Position numbers and translations under genes: made by a program. From Betaproteobacteria bacterium HGW-Betaproteobacteria-4 (lineage in GTDB: Bacteria > Pseudomonadota > Gammaproteobacteria > Burkholderiales > Rhodocyclaceae), in assembly GCA_002840785.1 (NCBI GenBank), contig PHCH01000019.1, positions 1 to 44,025 of the forward strand: a stretch of 44,025 bases of DNA. The letters are read 5' to 3'. Below, one piece after another: positions 28,407 through 36,925 of the stretch (position 1 is the first letter of the stretch; every line of letters starts with the position of its first letter). A model generated the notes under the pieces. It ran no database searches and had not been told where the DNA came from. It was given only the letters and a program-made list of their open reading frames with translations.

Positions 28407-29581
28407 CAGCGCAACTCCGCCAGCGACCGTTCGACAAACGACTCGTAACCCGCTAGACGTTCCACTGCTCGACGATTCCCCTCCTCGACTCTTACGCGAA
28501 GCGCTGGCAGGTTATCCAGGCCATCGAGCACCATCGTTAGCAGCGCTTCGTTGCCGATTTCTCGACAGTCACCAACAACGTCATAACCGACAGACGAAAA
28601 CAGCCCGATGAATTTCCGGCTGTAAGCGATGGGAACAACCGGGACGCCACTTGAAAAAGCCGCGATACACGCATGCATGCGGGCGCCAGAGAAGAAATCA
28701 AAGCCGGCAATATAAGACTTCGCCTCGCTCGGCGTAGAAAACCGAGGCGCCACAGAAACGCCGGGGAACTCCTTGGCGAGAACGAGGCTGGCGGCATAAT
28801 CATCCTCGGCTGCAATGGAATCGGTGAGCACATGAGGAACCAGAGTTACTGCGCAATCGCCCCGCTCCAGAAGCTTTGTCAGCAGCGTTCGAATAAAGAC
28901 CGGATAATCAACCGTCAAACCAAACTGGTTGGTTCCCGTATAACCACCACTAAACATCAATCCCGATACGTTTATACCGACAGCGATTTTCCCCTCCGCT
29001 CGAACCTGATCAATCTTGGTGTAAGGGAGACGGAACGCAACATCAATCGCCTCACCTGAATTACTCACCACGTTCAGCGAAGTCAGATAAGCCTTTGAAA
29101 GATGATCCCTCGCATAGACGCGACGACAACGAGACATGACCATCGAAGCAAGCCGGCGAGTCCAGCCTTTCTCAAATGGGCCTATGGTTTGGGGACTAAG
29201 AATGAGAGGACGACCGCAAGCCAGCACTGAAATTTTGGAAGCAATCTGCAATACGAAACGAACGCCACCGTAGATATCCGTAAAACTGTCACCTTCGCCA
29301 ATATCAAAGACCAGATCGCATTCACGAATCTGTTTCAGAAACTCCGACTGACCCAGCAGAATTCTCTTCGGCTTGAATGGGGCACCAACTTCACAGCGGT
29401 TGTTCAATTCAAGCACGGGCTTTTCGCCCACGGTGCCAAAAATTCGATAGTTAACCGTTACACCCGCGCGTTCAGCTGCGGCGTCAATTATTTTTATTTG
29501 CGATGCGGTAAGCGCAAGAACACCAAGGTTGTCTGATGTTAACGAATGCCATAAAAGACCAACCACTAATTCATTTTTCAC
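28406..29581 (-). CDS. Polysaccharide pyruvyl transferase family protein
   Basis: Member of the PS_pyruv_trans (WcaK/CsaB-like) family, 391 residues. Supporting stretches are SLTSDNLGVLALTASQIKII, DLVFDIGEGDSFTDIYGG, LILSPQTIGPFEKGWTRRLA, VYARDHLSKAYL, TLVPHV and FFSGARMHACIAAFSSGVPV. Characterised members transfer pyruvate from phosphoenolpyruvate as a ketal onto a sugar, adding negative charge. Whether this one is a true ketalase is inferred. It overlaps the FrhB-like gene and follows the flippase after 34 bp. Confidence 0.86.
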   Translation of the reverse strand: MKNELVVGLLWHSLTSDNLGVLALTASQIKIIDAAAERAGVTVNYRIFGTVGEKPVLELNNRCEVGAPFKPKRILLGQSEFLKQIRECDLVFDIGEGDSFTDIYGGVRFVLQIASKISVLACGRPLILSPQTIGPFEKGWTRRLASMVMSRCRRVYARDHLSKAYLTSLNVVSNSGEAIDVAFRLPYTKIDQVRAEGKIAVGINVSGLMFSGGYTGTNQFGLTVDYPVFIRTLLTKLLERGDCAVTLVPHVLTDSIAAEDDYAASLVLAKEFPGVSVAPRFSTPSEAKSYIAGFDFFSGARMHACIAAFSSGVPVVPIAYSRKFIGLFSSVGYDVVGDCREIGNEALLTMVLDGLDNLPALRVRVEEGNRRAVERLAGYESFVERSLAELR

Positions 29582-29615
29582 AGCACTGCCCTGTCATTAA
29601 TTATGAATTTTAAAA

Positions 29616-30905
29616 TCACTTCGTGTTACCTAATATTTGAATCGCAATTGGTGCCAGAAATATAAATATCACGCAAACATTCAGCACATTTATACCTGTT
29701 GGAATACCTTGTCTGTATAGAGCACCAAGATATAGAGCGCCAACCAATAGCGTGGCGCAGACGAAGGCCATCAGCATTCCGACAACGCCATAAATCGGAA
29801 TAGCAATCATGGCTACAACTATTAGAACCACTAACGCCAATCCGTTTGCAAAAACCCGAACAGTTTGCAGACCATGAGCTGTTAGATTTATTCCAAACCC
29901 AGCGGCAACAAATCGCACAATCAGCGCCAAGCCAAACCAAGGTAACAGTATCGAAAGTTGGGAATATTCAACACCAAATAACAGATTAGTAATGAGGATA
30001 TTGCCAACTGCAAAAATGGCTCCGACTCCCCCACCCAACAAACTCATTTTTAGAATCAATTTGGTTACTATCGAACTACAGTCAGCTCGTTGCATCTGTT
30101 GAGACGCGATATGCGGCGTGTAAACGTTACCTACGATGGGTGCAATCGAATTTGCCCCCTGCATCAATTTCAACCCTGCTTGATAAAGGCCTACCGCCTT
30201 CGTCGATGTCATGTAACTGAGCAAAATGACATCCAAGGTCGAGTTAAGCGTACTCACTGCCATATCTGCGGCATACGGAAAGCCATCACGCAAGGTTTTC
30301 CAAACATCGGCGAACGACCAATCGTTCGACTTTTGCATAACGGGCAAAAATGGCAAGGCAAGGCGCCAGCCAAGTAACAAGGTGGCGCAACGCGACAAAA
30401 GAAATCCGACGGCTACCGCAGTTATTGTTCCGAATACCAGTAGCGGTAATAAAACTCCGAAAAAATTCAACGCGGATGTAAACAGCGAAAAACGTGCTTC
30501 TTTATCAAAATAGCCAAGCGCTCGCAGAACGAAATTGATGTGTTCTGCGAATGATTCCGCAAGCGCCATGATAAGCAGCGACCAGAATATGGTCGTTGGT
30601 ACGCTTTCTAGCAGGCCGATAACCAAGCCGACCACGATAATCAGCAAACTCAATACAATCTTTGCCGCCAGAGTGGCTCTGTATACTTTTGCCGCAGAGT
30701 TTGGGTCTCGTCCAATTTCCCGCAGCAATTGGAGGCCAAAACCATAGTTAACCAACAATGCGAGCAAGCTTGAAAATGCGAGCCAGTAAGCCAATTGACC
30801 GAAAATTTCCGGCCCCAGTTTTCGGGCCAGAAAAATAAACAATAAAAAGCCAGCGCCCAGGCGCATTAAAGTCGAAACCGTCATCCAACCGATATTTTTC
30901 AGCAT
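29616..30905 (-). CDS. Oligosaccharide flippase (Wzx/MATE-like)
   Basis: Polytopic membrane protein of 429 residues with roughly 12-14 hydrophobic helices. The N-terminus, MLRLGAGF-type followed by FLLFIFLARKLGPEIFGQLA, and the repeated structure are typical of Polysacc_synt (PST) flippases, which move undecaprenyl-linked repeat units to the periplasm. The helix-linking KAVGLYQAGLKLMQGANSIA is also typical. It is the first gene of the AT-rich variable block after epsI and pairs functionally with the Wzy-like gene. Confidence 0.9.
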   Translation of the reverse strand: MLKNIGWMTVSTLMRLGAGFLLFIFLARKLGPEIFGQLAYWLAFSSLLALLVNYGFGLQLLREIGRDPNSAAKVYRATLAAKIVLSLLIIVVGLVIGLLESVPTTIFWSLLIMALAESFAEHINFVLRALGYFDKEARFSLFTSALNFFGVLLPLLVFGTITAVAVGFLLSRCATLLLGWRLALPFLPVMQKSNDWSFADVWKTLRDGFPYAADMAVSTLNSTLDVILLSYMTSTKAVGLYQAGLKLMQGANSIAPIVGNVYTPHIASQQMQRADCSSIVTKLILKMSLLGGGVGAIFAVGNILITNLLFGVEYSQLSILLPWFGLALIVRFVAAGFGINLTAHGLQTVRVFANGLALVVLIVVAMIAIPIYGVVGMLMAFVCATLLVGALYLGALYRQGIPTGINVLNVCVIFIFLAPIAIQILGNTK

Positions 30906-30927
30906 GGATCAGTTTCAACCGCGAAGA

Positions 30928-31608
30928 TTATTTCAAGCCACCGGAGAGGCGCTGCCTTGACTCCGGAGTTAGGCTTGAAAGTAGCTTTTTAGCGAACTCG
31001 TCTTGTTTTTTAAATGCATTGTTCTGGTCGCGGTCAATACTCGATACACGAACAAGCATCCCATCGGGTACCTCGCCTGTGAGTCCATAGGCAACTTGAA
31101 CGATTTTTTGAGTTATATCGGGGCGTACCACTTTGTCAGCTACCGTGACCCAATAGGTTATTGGTTCGATACGATTTCCTTGAAGTGCAAGTACTCTTTT
31201 GATAGGTAATACGCCTTGATCAAGTATCAGGTTATCCATTCGATGGTCTTCAACCTGAAATCCCTGTGCCGCATAGCAAACTTCGGGTTTGTGAACTTTC
31301 ATGGAGTCACTTTGATCGCTGCCGTAGGCTATCGAAAGCATGATGCGGTAGCCTTGTTCATTCACATAGGTGCGCGAAAGCACCTGGCTATAAATCGTGT
31401 CGAGAAACGCTTTTTGCTGGGGGTCAATTACCTGAATTGAGGGGATGACCTCTTCATGCCATCCCTCCATTTCAACAGGGACCATGCTGGCGAGATCAAT
31501 TTTTGGTCCCTGATCAGCGATCTTGTGCGTTGGCCGCATGGCAATAGCCAAGCCTGCACTGGCCAGCATCAGCACGAGCAGAATGATGTTGCGAATCGGG
31601 AGTTTCAT
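30928..31608 (-). CDS. epsI: Exosortase-associated protein EpsI
   Basis: EpsI-family protein of 226 residues, normally encoded next to or fused with exosortases. It has one N-terminal membrane helix (about 5-25) and a periplasmic domain with the family patterns VPVEMEGWHEEVIPS, YRIMLSIAYGSDQSDSMKVH, KPEVCYAAQGFQVED and ITYWVTVADKVV. The reaction is not known; genetic context links it to exosortase/EPS assembly. It overlaps xrtB by 4 bp (ATGA), so it is coupled. Base composition already falls toward the AT-rich block. Confidence 0.92.
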   Translation of the reverse strand: MKLPIRNIILLVLMLASAGLAIAMRPTHKIADQGPKIDLASMVPVEMEGWHEEVIPSIQVIDPQQKAFLDTIYSQVLSRTYVNEQGYRIMLSIAYGSDQSDSMKVHKPEVCYAAQGFQVEDHRMDNLILDQGVLPIKRVLALQGNRIEPITYWVTVADKVVRPDITQKIVQVAYGLTGEVPDGMLVRVSSIDRDQNNAFKKQDEFAKKLLSSLTPESRQRLSGGLK

Positions 31609-32507
31609 GCTTGCACCTTGTTCGCGACCGCTTGCCCGCGCCAGCGCTTTTCGCCAACCTGCAGCAGCGAATCGACGCCCATGATGATGAGCAGCGCAGT
31701 GATGAACAGCACCATGCCGGCGAAGCCGTGCAGGAAGCCTTGGCCTGCTTCGTCGCCAAAGTGGTAGGTGATGAGCGTGAGGACCATGACGCGGATGACG
31801 TTGGCGGTGAAGGAGATGGGGATGATGAGGATGGCCAGGGCGACGTTGCGGAACAGGGAGTCGTGGCGAACGATGTTGAGGTAGAGCAGGCCGAGGGCTT
31901 CAAGGGTGAACAGGGTTTGCAGGCCGGCGCAGGCGTCGGCGACGAGCAGTTTGTACTGGCCGATCTGCAGGATGACGCCAGTGCGCGAGATGGGGTAGCC
32001 GACCCAGTAGAGGACGTTTTCGGCGACGTAGGAGACGGCCATCTTCATGGGTAGTGTGAGCGCGTCGACGAAGGCGCCGGGCAGCGGGATCATGAAGAGC
32101 AGGAAGAAGAGCGGGAACCAGGCGGCGCCGAGGGCGGACCAGCCGCGCAGGATGAGCAGCAGGCTGGCGATGACGACGATTTGCGAGCCAACTTCAAAGA
32201 GCAGGATGTCTTGCGAGCGGCCGATGGTGTAGAGCAGCAGGCCGAGGATGAAGAGCGGCCAGCCGGCTTTTGAGGGTGCCGCGAGTGTGCTGTGGATGGT
32301 CGGGCCTTGTTTCCAGAAGAACCAGACAGCAACCGCCAGGATGATGGGGCCGTGGGCCTGGGCTTCGGTGGCCCAGATGGTGCTGGAAAGATCGACCCAG
32401 GTGGGGACGTAGAGGGCGATGAGGCCGAGGAGAATGGGGAACCATTCGGCGATGGCCGGGCGGGTTTGCGCCGGGAGTAGCCGGGTGTTTTGTGCGGCGT
32501 GGTTCAT
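31605..32507 (-). CDS. xrtB: Exosortase B (EpsH)
   Basis: Polytopic membrane transpeptidase-like protein (300 residues, about eight helices) that sorts PEP-CTERM proteins. The predicted catalytic triad is complete: Cys193 in VADACAGLQTLFTLEALGLL, Arg239 in ANVIRVMVLTLITYHFGD and His260 in GQGFLHGFAGM. Genes epsI (after) and epsG, F, E, D, L (before) match the exosortase-B EPS locus first described as epsA-R in Methylobacillus. No PEP-CTERM substrate is visible in the window. Confidence 0.95.
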   Translation of the reverse strand: MNHAAQNTRLLPAQTRPAIAEWFPILLGLIALYVPTWVDLSSTIWATEAQAHGPIILAVAVWFFWKQGPTIHSTLAAPSKAGWPLFILGLLLYTIGRSQDILLFEVGSQIVVIASLLLILRGWSALGAAWFPLFFLLFMIPLPGAFVDALTLPMKMAVSYVAENVLYWVGYPISRTGVILQIGQYKLLVADACAGLQTLFTLEALGLLYLNIVRHDSLFRNVALAILIIPISFTANVIRVMVLTLITYHFGDEAGQGFLHGFAGMVLFITALLIIMGVDSLLQVGEKRWRGQAVANKVQA

Positions 32508-32526
32508 GGCCGAGCCTTTGCCGGTT

Positions 32527-32568
32527 GAATGCTACGGTCAACCGGGAATTTTGCCCAAAATTGAAATG
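32527..32568 (+). repeat. Dispersed 43-bp repeat, copy E (epsG-xrtB gap)
   Basis: GAATGCTACGGTCAACCGGG followed by AATTTTGCCCAAAATTGAAAT. With its left flank it forms the longest first hairpin of all copies: CCGGTTGA-ATGCTACGG-TCAACCGG (8 bp). The second hairpin is AATTTT-GCCC-AAAATT. It lies just upstream of the xrtB start. Confidence 0.85.
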
Positions 32569-32606
32569 TTGCAGGGCGCGTGAGAATGATATTTGGGCTT
32601 TCACCT

Positions 32607-32709
32607 TCACCCATCCCGACCCTCCCCTTGAAGGGGAGGGAGGAAGGGCGAAGGGCCCTCCCCTTGTCCAAGGGGATACCGCCCCTGCGGGACATAAAGG
32701 GGAGGGAGT
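32607..32709. repeat. Long GC-rich palindrome (REP/MITE-like), copy 2, between epsG and xrtB
   Basis: Contains CCCATCCC, CCCTCCCC-TTGA-AGGGGAGGG and a second larger stem (CCCTCCCCTTGTCC to AAAGGGGAGGGAG), the same units as the element at 8332-8427. Here the two halves are joined by AGGAAGGGCGAAGGG. It sits in the 283-bp gap between epsG and xrtB beside repeat copy E. Confidence 0.8.
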
Positions 32710-32790
32710 GTGAAACGGAGGAACGCCAGTTCCTTTGGCCGTGACGCGCATCCGAAGAGCACAGCGGGAATGAACGGAACGGCACGCTGC

Positions 32791-33660
32791 CTACCCGTTG
32801 TTGAGCACGGCGCCGACGACGGCGACGCCGCTGTGCTGCAGCGAGGTGACGAAGGCTTGCAGGGCGGGCGCGGAAGACATGTCTTTGCGGGCGACGACGA
32901 CGGCGCCGCGGGTGCGGGCGGCGATGGTCTGGCTGTCGGCGGTTTCGGCGCCGGCCGGAGTGTCGACGATCACGATGTCGTACTGGCCGGCGACGGTGGC
33001 CATGAGCGCGTTGAAGACGGGGCGGGCGAGCAGTTCCTGCGGGTTGGGCGGGGTGGCGCCGGCGGGCAGGACGGACAGGTCGATGAGGCCGGGGATGCGG
33101 GTGATGGCTTCGGCCAGTTCGGCGCGGCCAGCCAGCAGGCTGGAGAGGCCGAGCTTGTTTTCAAGGCGGAAGAGTTGGTGCTGGCTCGGGTTGCGCAGGT
33201 CGGCATCGATCAGCAGCGTGCGTTCGCCGAGTTGAGAGAAGACGACAGCGAGGTTGGCGGCGGTGAAGCTGCGGCCATCTGCCCGGCTCGCGCTGACGAC
33301 GGCCAGCGTCTTGTGGCCGATTTCGGCGTCGAACCAGCGCAGCATGAGCTGGCTGCGCACGGCGCGCAGTTGTTCGACGATGGGGCTGAAGGGCTTGAAG
33401 GCAGCGACGACCTCTTCGCTGACGCGCTCGTCGCCGGGCATCAGGTAGGGGTAGTCGTACTGGCGGGAGAGCGCCTGCTGGATGTCGGCCTCGGAGAGCA
33501 GGCCAAGCTGGATGGCGGCATCGCCAAAGCGCAGGCCCTGCTCCTTTTGCAGCTTGAGGATGCGCTCGGCGGCGTCCGGCGTCAGGCGGCCGTTGTCGAT
33601 GAGAATGGCGCCGATGGAGCGGCCGGCACCGGTGTCGAGTTTGTCGGTCATTGCGTTCAT
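32791..33660 (-). CDS. epsG: Chain-length-determinant tyrosine kinase EpsG (with MshEN-like N-terminal domain)
   Basis: BY-kinase-like P-loop ATPase (289 residues) partnering the EpsF membrane protein. Walker A region: SASRADGRSFTAANLAVVFS (Arg where most P-loops have Lys, as is typical of EpsG); Walker A': TLLIDADLRNPSQHQLF; Walker B: YDIVIVDTPAG. There is no C-terminal tyrosine cluster. Residues 15-70 (SIGAILIDNGRLT to RFGDAAIQLGLLSEADIQQA) form a tandem pattern like the MshEN c-di-GMP-binding motif. Start could be ATG 33660 or, three codons in, 33651. The gene sits between epsF and xrtB, from which it is separated by 283 bp holding two repeats. Confidence 0.9.
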   Translation of the reverse strand: MNAMTDKLDTGAGRSIGAILIDNGRLTPDAAERILKLQKEQGLRFGDAAIQLGLLSEADIQQALSRQYDYPYLMPGDERVSEEVVAAFKPFSPIVEQLRAVRSQLMLRWFDAEIGHKTLAVVSASRADGRSFTAANLAVVFSQLGERTLLIDADLRNPSQHQLFRLENKLGLSSLLAGRAELAEAITRIPGLIDLSVLPAGATPPNPQELLARPVFNALMATVAGQYDIVIVDTPAGAETADSQTIAARTRGAVVVARKDMSSAPALQAFVTSLQHSGVAVVGAVLNNG

Positions 33661-33666
33661 CTCGGA

Positions 33667-35083
33667 TCAGGCCTTCGCTGCGGCTGGCTGATTGCCAATT
33701 TTAAGAGTGGATTCGCGATTGCTACGGTCAACCGGATTTTTTGCCCAAAATCGAAATCCTCTTTTTGCCCTGGGCAGCGCGGAATCGAGTTCGGCCAGCA
33801 CGGGCAGGTCGAGCGCCAGGGCGAGGTCTTCGGCCGAACGGATGCGGCGCTGGCTGAGTTCGACGACGAGCGCGGCGCCGACACCGAGCATGGTGCCGAG
33901 GAAGATGGAAACCAGCACGTTGAGGAAGACCTTGGGCCGGGAATGCTGGGTCGGCTCGGTGGCCGGGCTGAGTACGAGCACGTTGGTCTGCTGCGACTGA
34001 CCTTCGAGATTGGTTTGCATCATGCGCTGGCCAACGGCCTCGTAGGCGCGGCGGGCGGTTTCGACGTCGTTGACCAGCACGGAGAGTTCATCGCGCTGCG
34101 AGCGCAGGTCGAGTACCCGTTTTTTCTGTTCTTCGATCGCCTTCTTGAGTTCGTCCTGTTTGACGATGCCGAACTTGCTGGCGACGGCATTCCCGCCGGA
34201 GATACGGCCGATTTCCTGACGCAGTTGCTGGCGCTGCTCGGCGATCTGGGCTTCGAGCTGCAGGACTTGCGGATGATTCTTGCCGAGGTTGCTGCCGATT
34301 TGCGAAAGCTGCGATTCGGCCCGGGCGATTTCGGCTTTGAGGCCCTGGACCAGCGGGTTCTGCAGGACTTCGAGCGAGAGTTCGCTGGTGCCGCTCTTTT
34401 GCCGACTGGAGGCGTCGGCACGCTGGGCCTGGGTAGCGGAGAGCTGCATGGTCAGGTCGTTGAGGCGCGCCGTTTCGTTGTCCATCATGCGGTCGTCGGT
34501 AACGACGATGCCTTTTTCCTGCTGGTAGGCGGAAAGGCGGGACTGGGCTTTTTCGAGGTTGGCGCGCAGGCCTTTCTGGCGCTCTTCAAACCAGGCGCTG
34601 TATTGGCGGGCCGGCTCGACGCGCATTTCGATGGAGGTGTCGATATAGGCCTGGGCAAAGGCGTTGGCGACGGCGGCGGCAAAAATCGGGTCGGCACCGG
34701 AGAAGCTCACGCTGATCACGTTGCTCTCGCGGGAAGGCTTGATGTCGAGCTTCTTTTGCAGGATCCCGGCGTAGTAGCCTTCCAGCGTGCCCTTGCCTTC
34801 GCTGGCTTCCTTCCAGCTCTCGACGGCCTCGGCACTCTTCTCGAAACCCAGCAGCTTGACGACGCGGGTGGCGACGCGCTCGCTGTTGATGATGTCCATC
34901 TGCGTCGCCATGTAGCCGGGCGCCATCATGCCCTGCATGATCATGCCGGCGATGGGGTCGGGCGGTGTATTCCTTGGGCAGGATCAGGCTGATGGCCAGC
35001 GTGGTCAGCACGGTGACGCCAAAAATCGACAGCGCCAGCTTGCGGCGTGCCCAGAGGATGAGGAGAAATTGCTGAAAAGTCAT
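33667..35083 (-). pseudogene. epsF: Chain-length-determinant protein EpsF, frameshifted by a small internal deletion
   Basis: Wzz/PCP-type inner-membrane protein that sets polymer length and partners EpsG. The N-terminus MTFQQFLLILWARRKLALSI (start 35083) includes TM1 and stays in frame to LPKEYTA. At about 34961 the frame changes and the protein continues DPIAGMIMQGMMAPGYMATQ to the end. About 10 codons, normally holding a T-x-SVVVDVK-type strand, are missing; the remaining 1417 bp is 3n+1. The rest has the long coiled-coil region (about 150-300) and a second TM (FLNVLVSIFLGTMLGVGAAL). The last ~20 codons (RGFRFWAKNPVDRSN...) are encoded by repeat copy F. An internal ATG (34944) could give a product lacking TM1. 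Confidence 0.85.
33717..33759 (+). repeat. Dispersed 43-bp repeat, copy F (3' end of epsF)
   Basis: Near-consensus: GATTGCTACGGTCAACCGG then ATTTTTTGCCCAAAATCGAAATCC. The second hairpin is GATTTT-TTGCCC-AAAATC, a compensated variant of AATTTT/AAAATT in copies E and G. It overlaps the last codons of epsF, antisense to the gene. Confidence 0.85.
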
Positions 35084-35107
35084 GCGGGGCTTTCAGTGAT
35101 CTTCTGT

Positions 35108-35917
35108 TTAGAAGAAGCTTTCCTGGACGTAGAGCACATCGTCGGCTTGAATGAGGTCGGACTTTTCCGGCGAGATAACTTGCACCTTGCCGTCCGGGCC
35201 GCGCCGGTGAATGCGCAGGCCGCGTTCGGTGCCGCGAACGGTCAGGCCGGCGCCCTGGGCCAGGCCCTGGAGCACGGTCATGTTGCGTTCGAGGCGGTAG
35301 GAGCCGCCGCGCTGGACTTCACCGTAGATGTAGAAAACCGGGGCACGATGAACGTAGATGATGTCGCCGCCGGCCACCGGCATATCGAGATCGGTGTCGC
35401 CGCCGAGGAGCATGGCGGGGATGTCGATTTCCCGGCGGAAGGTCTTGCCGTCGCGGACGCCGGAAAGAACGATGACATCGGCGCCGCCGGTGGGGATGGC
35501 GCCGCCGGCCGTGGCCAGCATGTCGGTCAGCCGGGTGTTGCCGGTTTCGATGGGGTAGCGGCCCGGACGATTGACCATGCCAAGCACGGAAACCTGGTTG
35601 CCCTTGAATTGCATGAGCAGGATGTTGACCTGCGGCTTTTGCACGAAGCCGCCGTCGCGCAGCTTGTTGGCGATAGCCCGCTCGGCCTCGGCAATCGACA
35701 GCCCGCCGAGGTGCACGCCGCCGATCAGCGGATAGGTGATGGAGCCGCTTTCGGCAACGCGGGTTTCAACCGTGAGGTCCGGATTCTGGAAGACGCTGAT
35801 CTTGATGGCGTCGCCAGCCCCGAGACGGTAATCGACCGGCTTGCCTTGCGCCTGCGCGCCGGCGATGAGGCCAAAGGTGAGGAGAACGCCGAGGAGAAGT
35901 CTGTTTAGGTAGCTCAT
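35108..35917 (-). CDS. epsE: Polysaccharide export protein EpsE (Wza-like)
   Basis: Periplasmic/outer-membrane polysaccharide export protein of 269 residues with a Sec signal peptide (about 1-23, cleavage near AGAQAQG). The Poly_export domain is visible in VDYRLGAGDAIKISVFQNPD, LTVETRVAESGSITYPLIGG, VHLGGLSIAEAERAIANKL and QVNILLMQF, followed by SLBB domains (QVSVLGMVNRPGRYPIE and YIYGEVQRGGSYRLERNMTV). There is no lipobox cysteine in the leader, unlike Wza. It forms the outer part of the EPS export channel with EpsL; it follows epsD by 18 bp and precedes epsF by 24 bp. Confidence 0.94.
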   Translation of the reverse strand: MSYLNRLLLGVLLTFGLIAGAQAQGKPVDYRLGAGDAIKISVFQNPDLTVETRVAESGSITYPLIGGVHLGGLSIAEAERAIANKLRDGGFVQKPQVNILLMQFKGNQVSVLGMVNRPGRYPIETGNTRLTDMLATAGGAIPTGGADVIVLSGVRDGKTFRREIDIPAMLLGGDTDLDMPVAGGDIIYVHRAPVFYIYGEVQRGGSYRLERNMTVLQGLAQGAGLTVRGTERGLRIHRRGPDGKVQVISPEKSDLIQADDVLYVQESFF

Positions 35918-35935
35918 GGATAGTTGGTTTCCGCT

Positions 35936-36874
35936 TTACTTGAGACCGGCAATGCCTTTGGTGACGGCGGCCTCGGTGGCACTGGGCGCAGCCTTTTCAG
36001 GTTCGGCTGTCGCCGGGGCGGCAGCGACTGCCGGCTCGCTGCGGACAAATTCGCCGACGTATTCGATCTTGGCCTTTTCGCGCAGCTCCTTCATGGCGCC
36101 GCGGGCGGCTTCGGATTTCTGCTTGTTGTTGATGAAGTTTTCAATGAAGGGCTGGGCCTTGACTTCATCCATCGGCTCGGACTTGCTGGCCAGCACGGTG
36201 ATGAGCGCAGCACGCCCCTGGTTTTCGATCATCTGGACCTGACCGTCTTTGACCTGGGACAGCCGCGGCAGCAGTTCAAGAGCCAGTTGCTCGGCCGCCT
36301 TGACGCTGACGCCGCCGGCAACCTGAATCCCCTTCTCCTTGAGTCCGGCGACAACCTCGGCCACCGAGGATTTGCCGGTACCCAGCTGCGCCTTCACGCC
36401 ATCGATGATGTCCTGGCTGGCGGCAAAGGCGATTTCTTCAATACGGTAGATCTTGCGGTTGGCAAACAGCTCGGGGTGATCGTTGTAGAACTTGCGAATC
36501 TCGTCGATGGAGGGCTTGGTCTGCTTGGCAACCTTTTGCTCGATGAAGGCGCGAGCGAGGATGTCGCGGCGAGCGCCTTCGATGGCCTGCATGACATTGG
36601 GCGTGCGCTCGAGCTTGGCTTCCAGCGCCTGCTGCACGGCCAGTTCCTGGTCGATCAGGCTTTCCAGCACCTGGCGCTTGGCGGCTTCAGCCTTGGCGGC
36701 GGGAATGTTGGGGGTGCGCTGCAGCACGAAGTTGATCTGATGAACGGAGATTTCGCCGTCATTCACTTTCGCGGCGACCTGGGAGGCTGCCTTTTTCTCG
36801 GGCGGACGATCACCGCACGCGCCAAGTACCAGGGTGGAAAGAACAACGGCAGAGATTGTTTTGAGCTTGTTCAC
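35936..36874 (-). CDS. epsD: EpsD-family peptidyl-prolyl cis-trans isomerase lipoprotein
   Basis: Outer-membrane/periplasmic lipoprotein of 312 residues: lipobox LVLGAC with Cys20 as lipidation site. The chain resembles SurA/PrsA: an N-terminal helical chaperone part (VAAKVNDGEISVHQINFVLQ, and RQVLESLIDQELAVQQALEA), then a rotamase-like domain (about 140-260). An Ala/Glu/Pro-rich tail follows residue 285. In EpsD the rotamase domain is shortened, so catalysis is doubtful. It probably helps fold the EpsE/EpsL export components; it lies between epsL and epsE in the same transcript. Confidence 0.88.
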   Translation of the reverse strand: MNKLKTISAVVLSTLVLGACGDRPPEKKAASQVAAKVNDGEISVHQINFVLQRTPNIPAAKAEAAKRQVLESLIDQELAVQQALEAKLERTPNVMQAIEGARRDILARAFIEQKVAKQTKPSIDEIRKFYNDHPELFANRKIYRIEEIAFAASQDIIDGVKAQLGTGKSSVAEVVAGLKEKGIQVAGGVSVKAAEQLALELLPRLSQVKDGQVQMIENQGRAALITVLASKSEPMDEVKAQPFIENFINNKQKSEAARGAMKELREKAKIEYVGEFVRSEPAVAAAPATAEPEKAAPSATEAAVTKGIAGLK

Positions 36875-36925
36875 AGGGTCACCTTAAATTTAGTTGGAGC
36901 GGATTCTTGAATGGCTTTGCTCACG

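Noticed and set aside
32791-33660. EpsG Walker A lysine replaced by arginine (ADGRSF) as a sign of a dead kinase
   Set aside because: From memory of the EpsG family, GRS at this position is usual, so it is not a specific defect of this protein.
32710-34992. Very long plus-strand open frame antisense to epsG and epsF
   Set aside because: A shadow of high-GC genes: composition is biased (Gly/Ala/Asp/Val/His rich) and it has no recognisable motif, while the minus-strand frames encode clear EpsG and EpsF.
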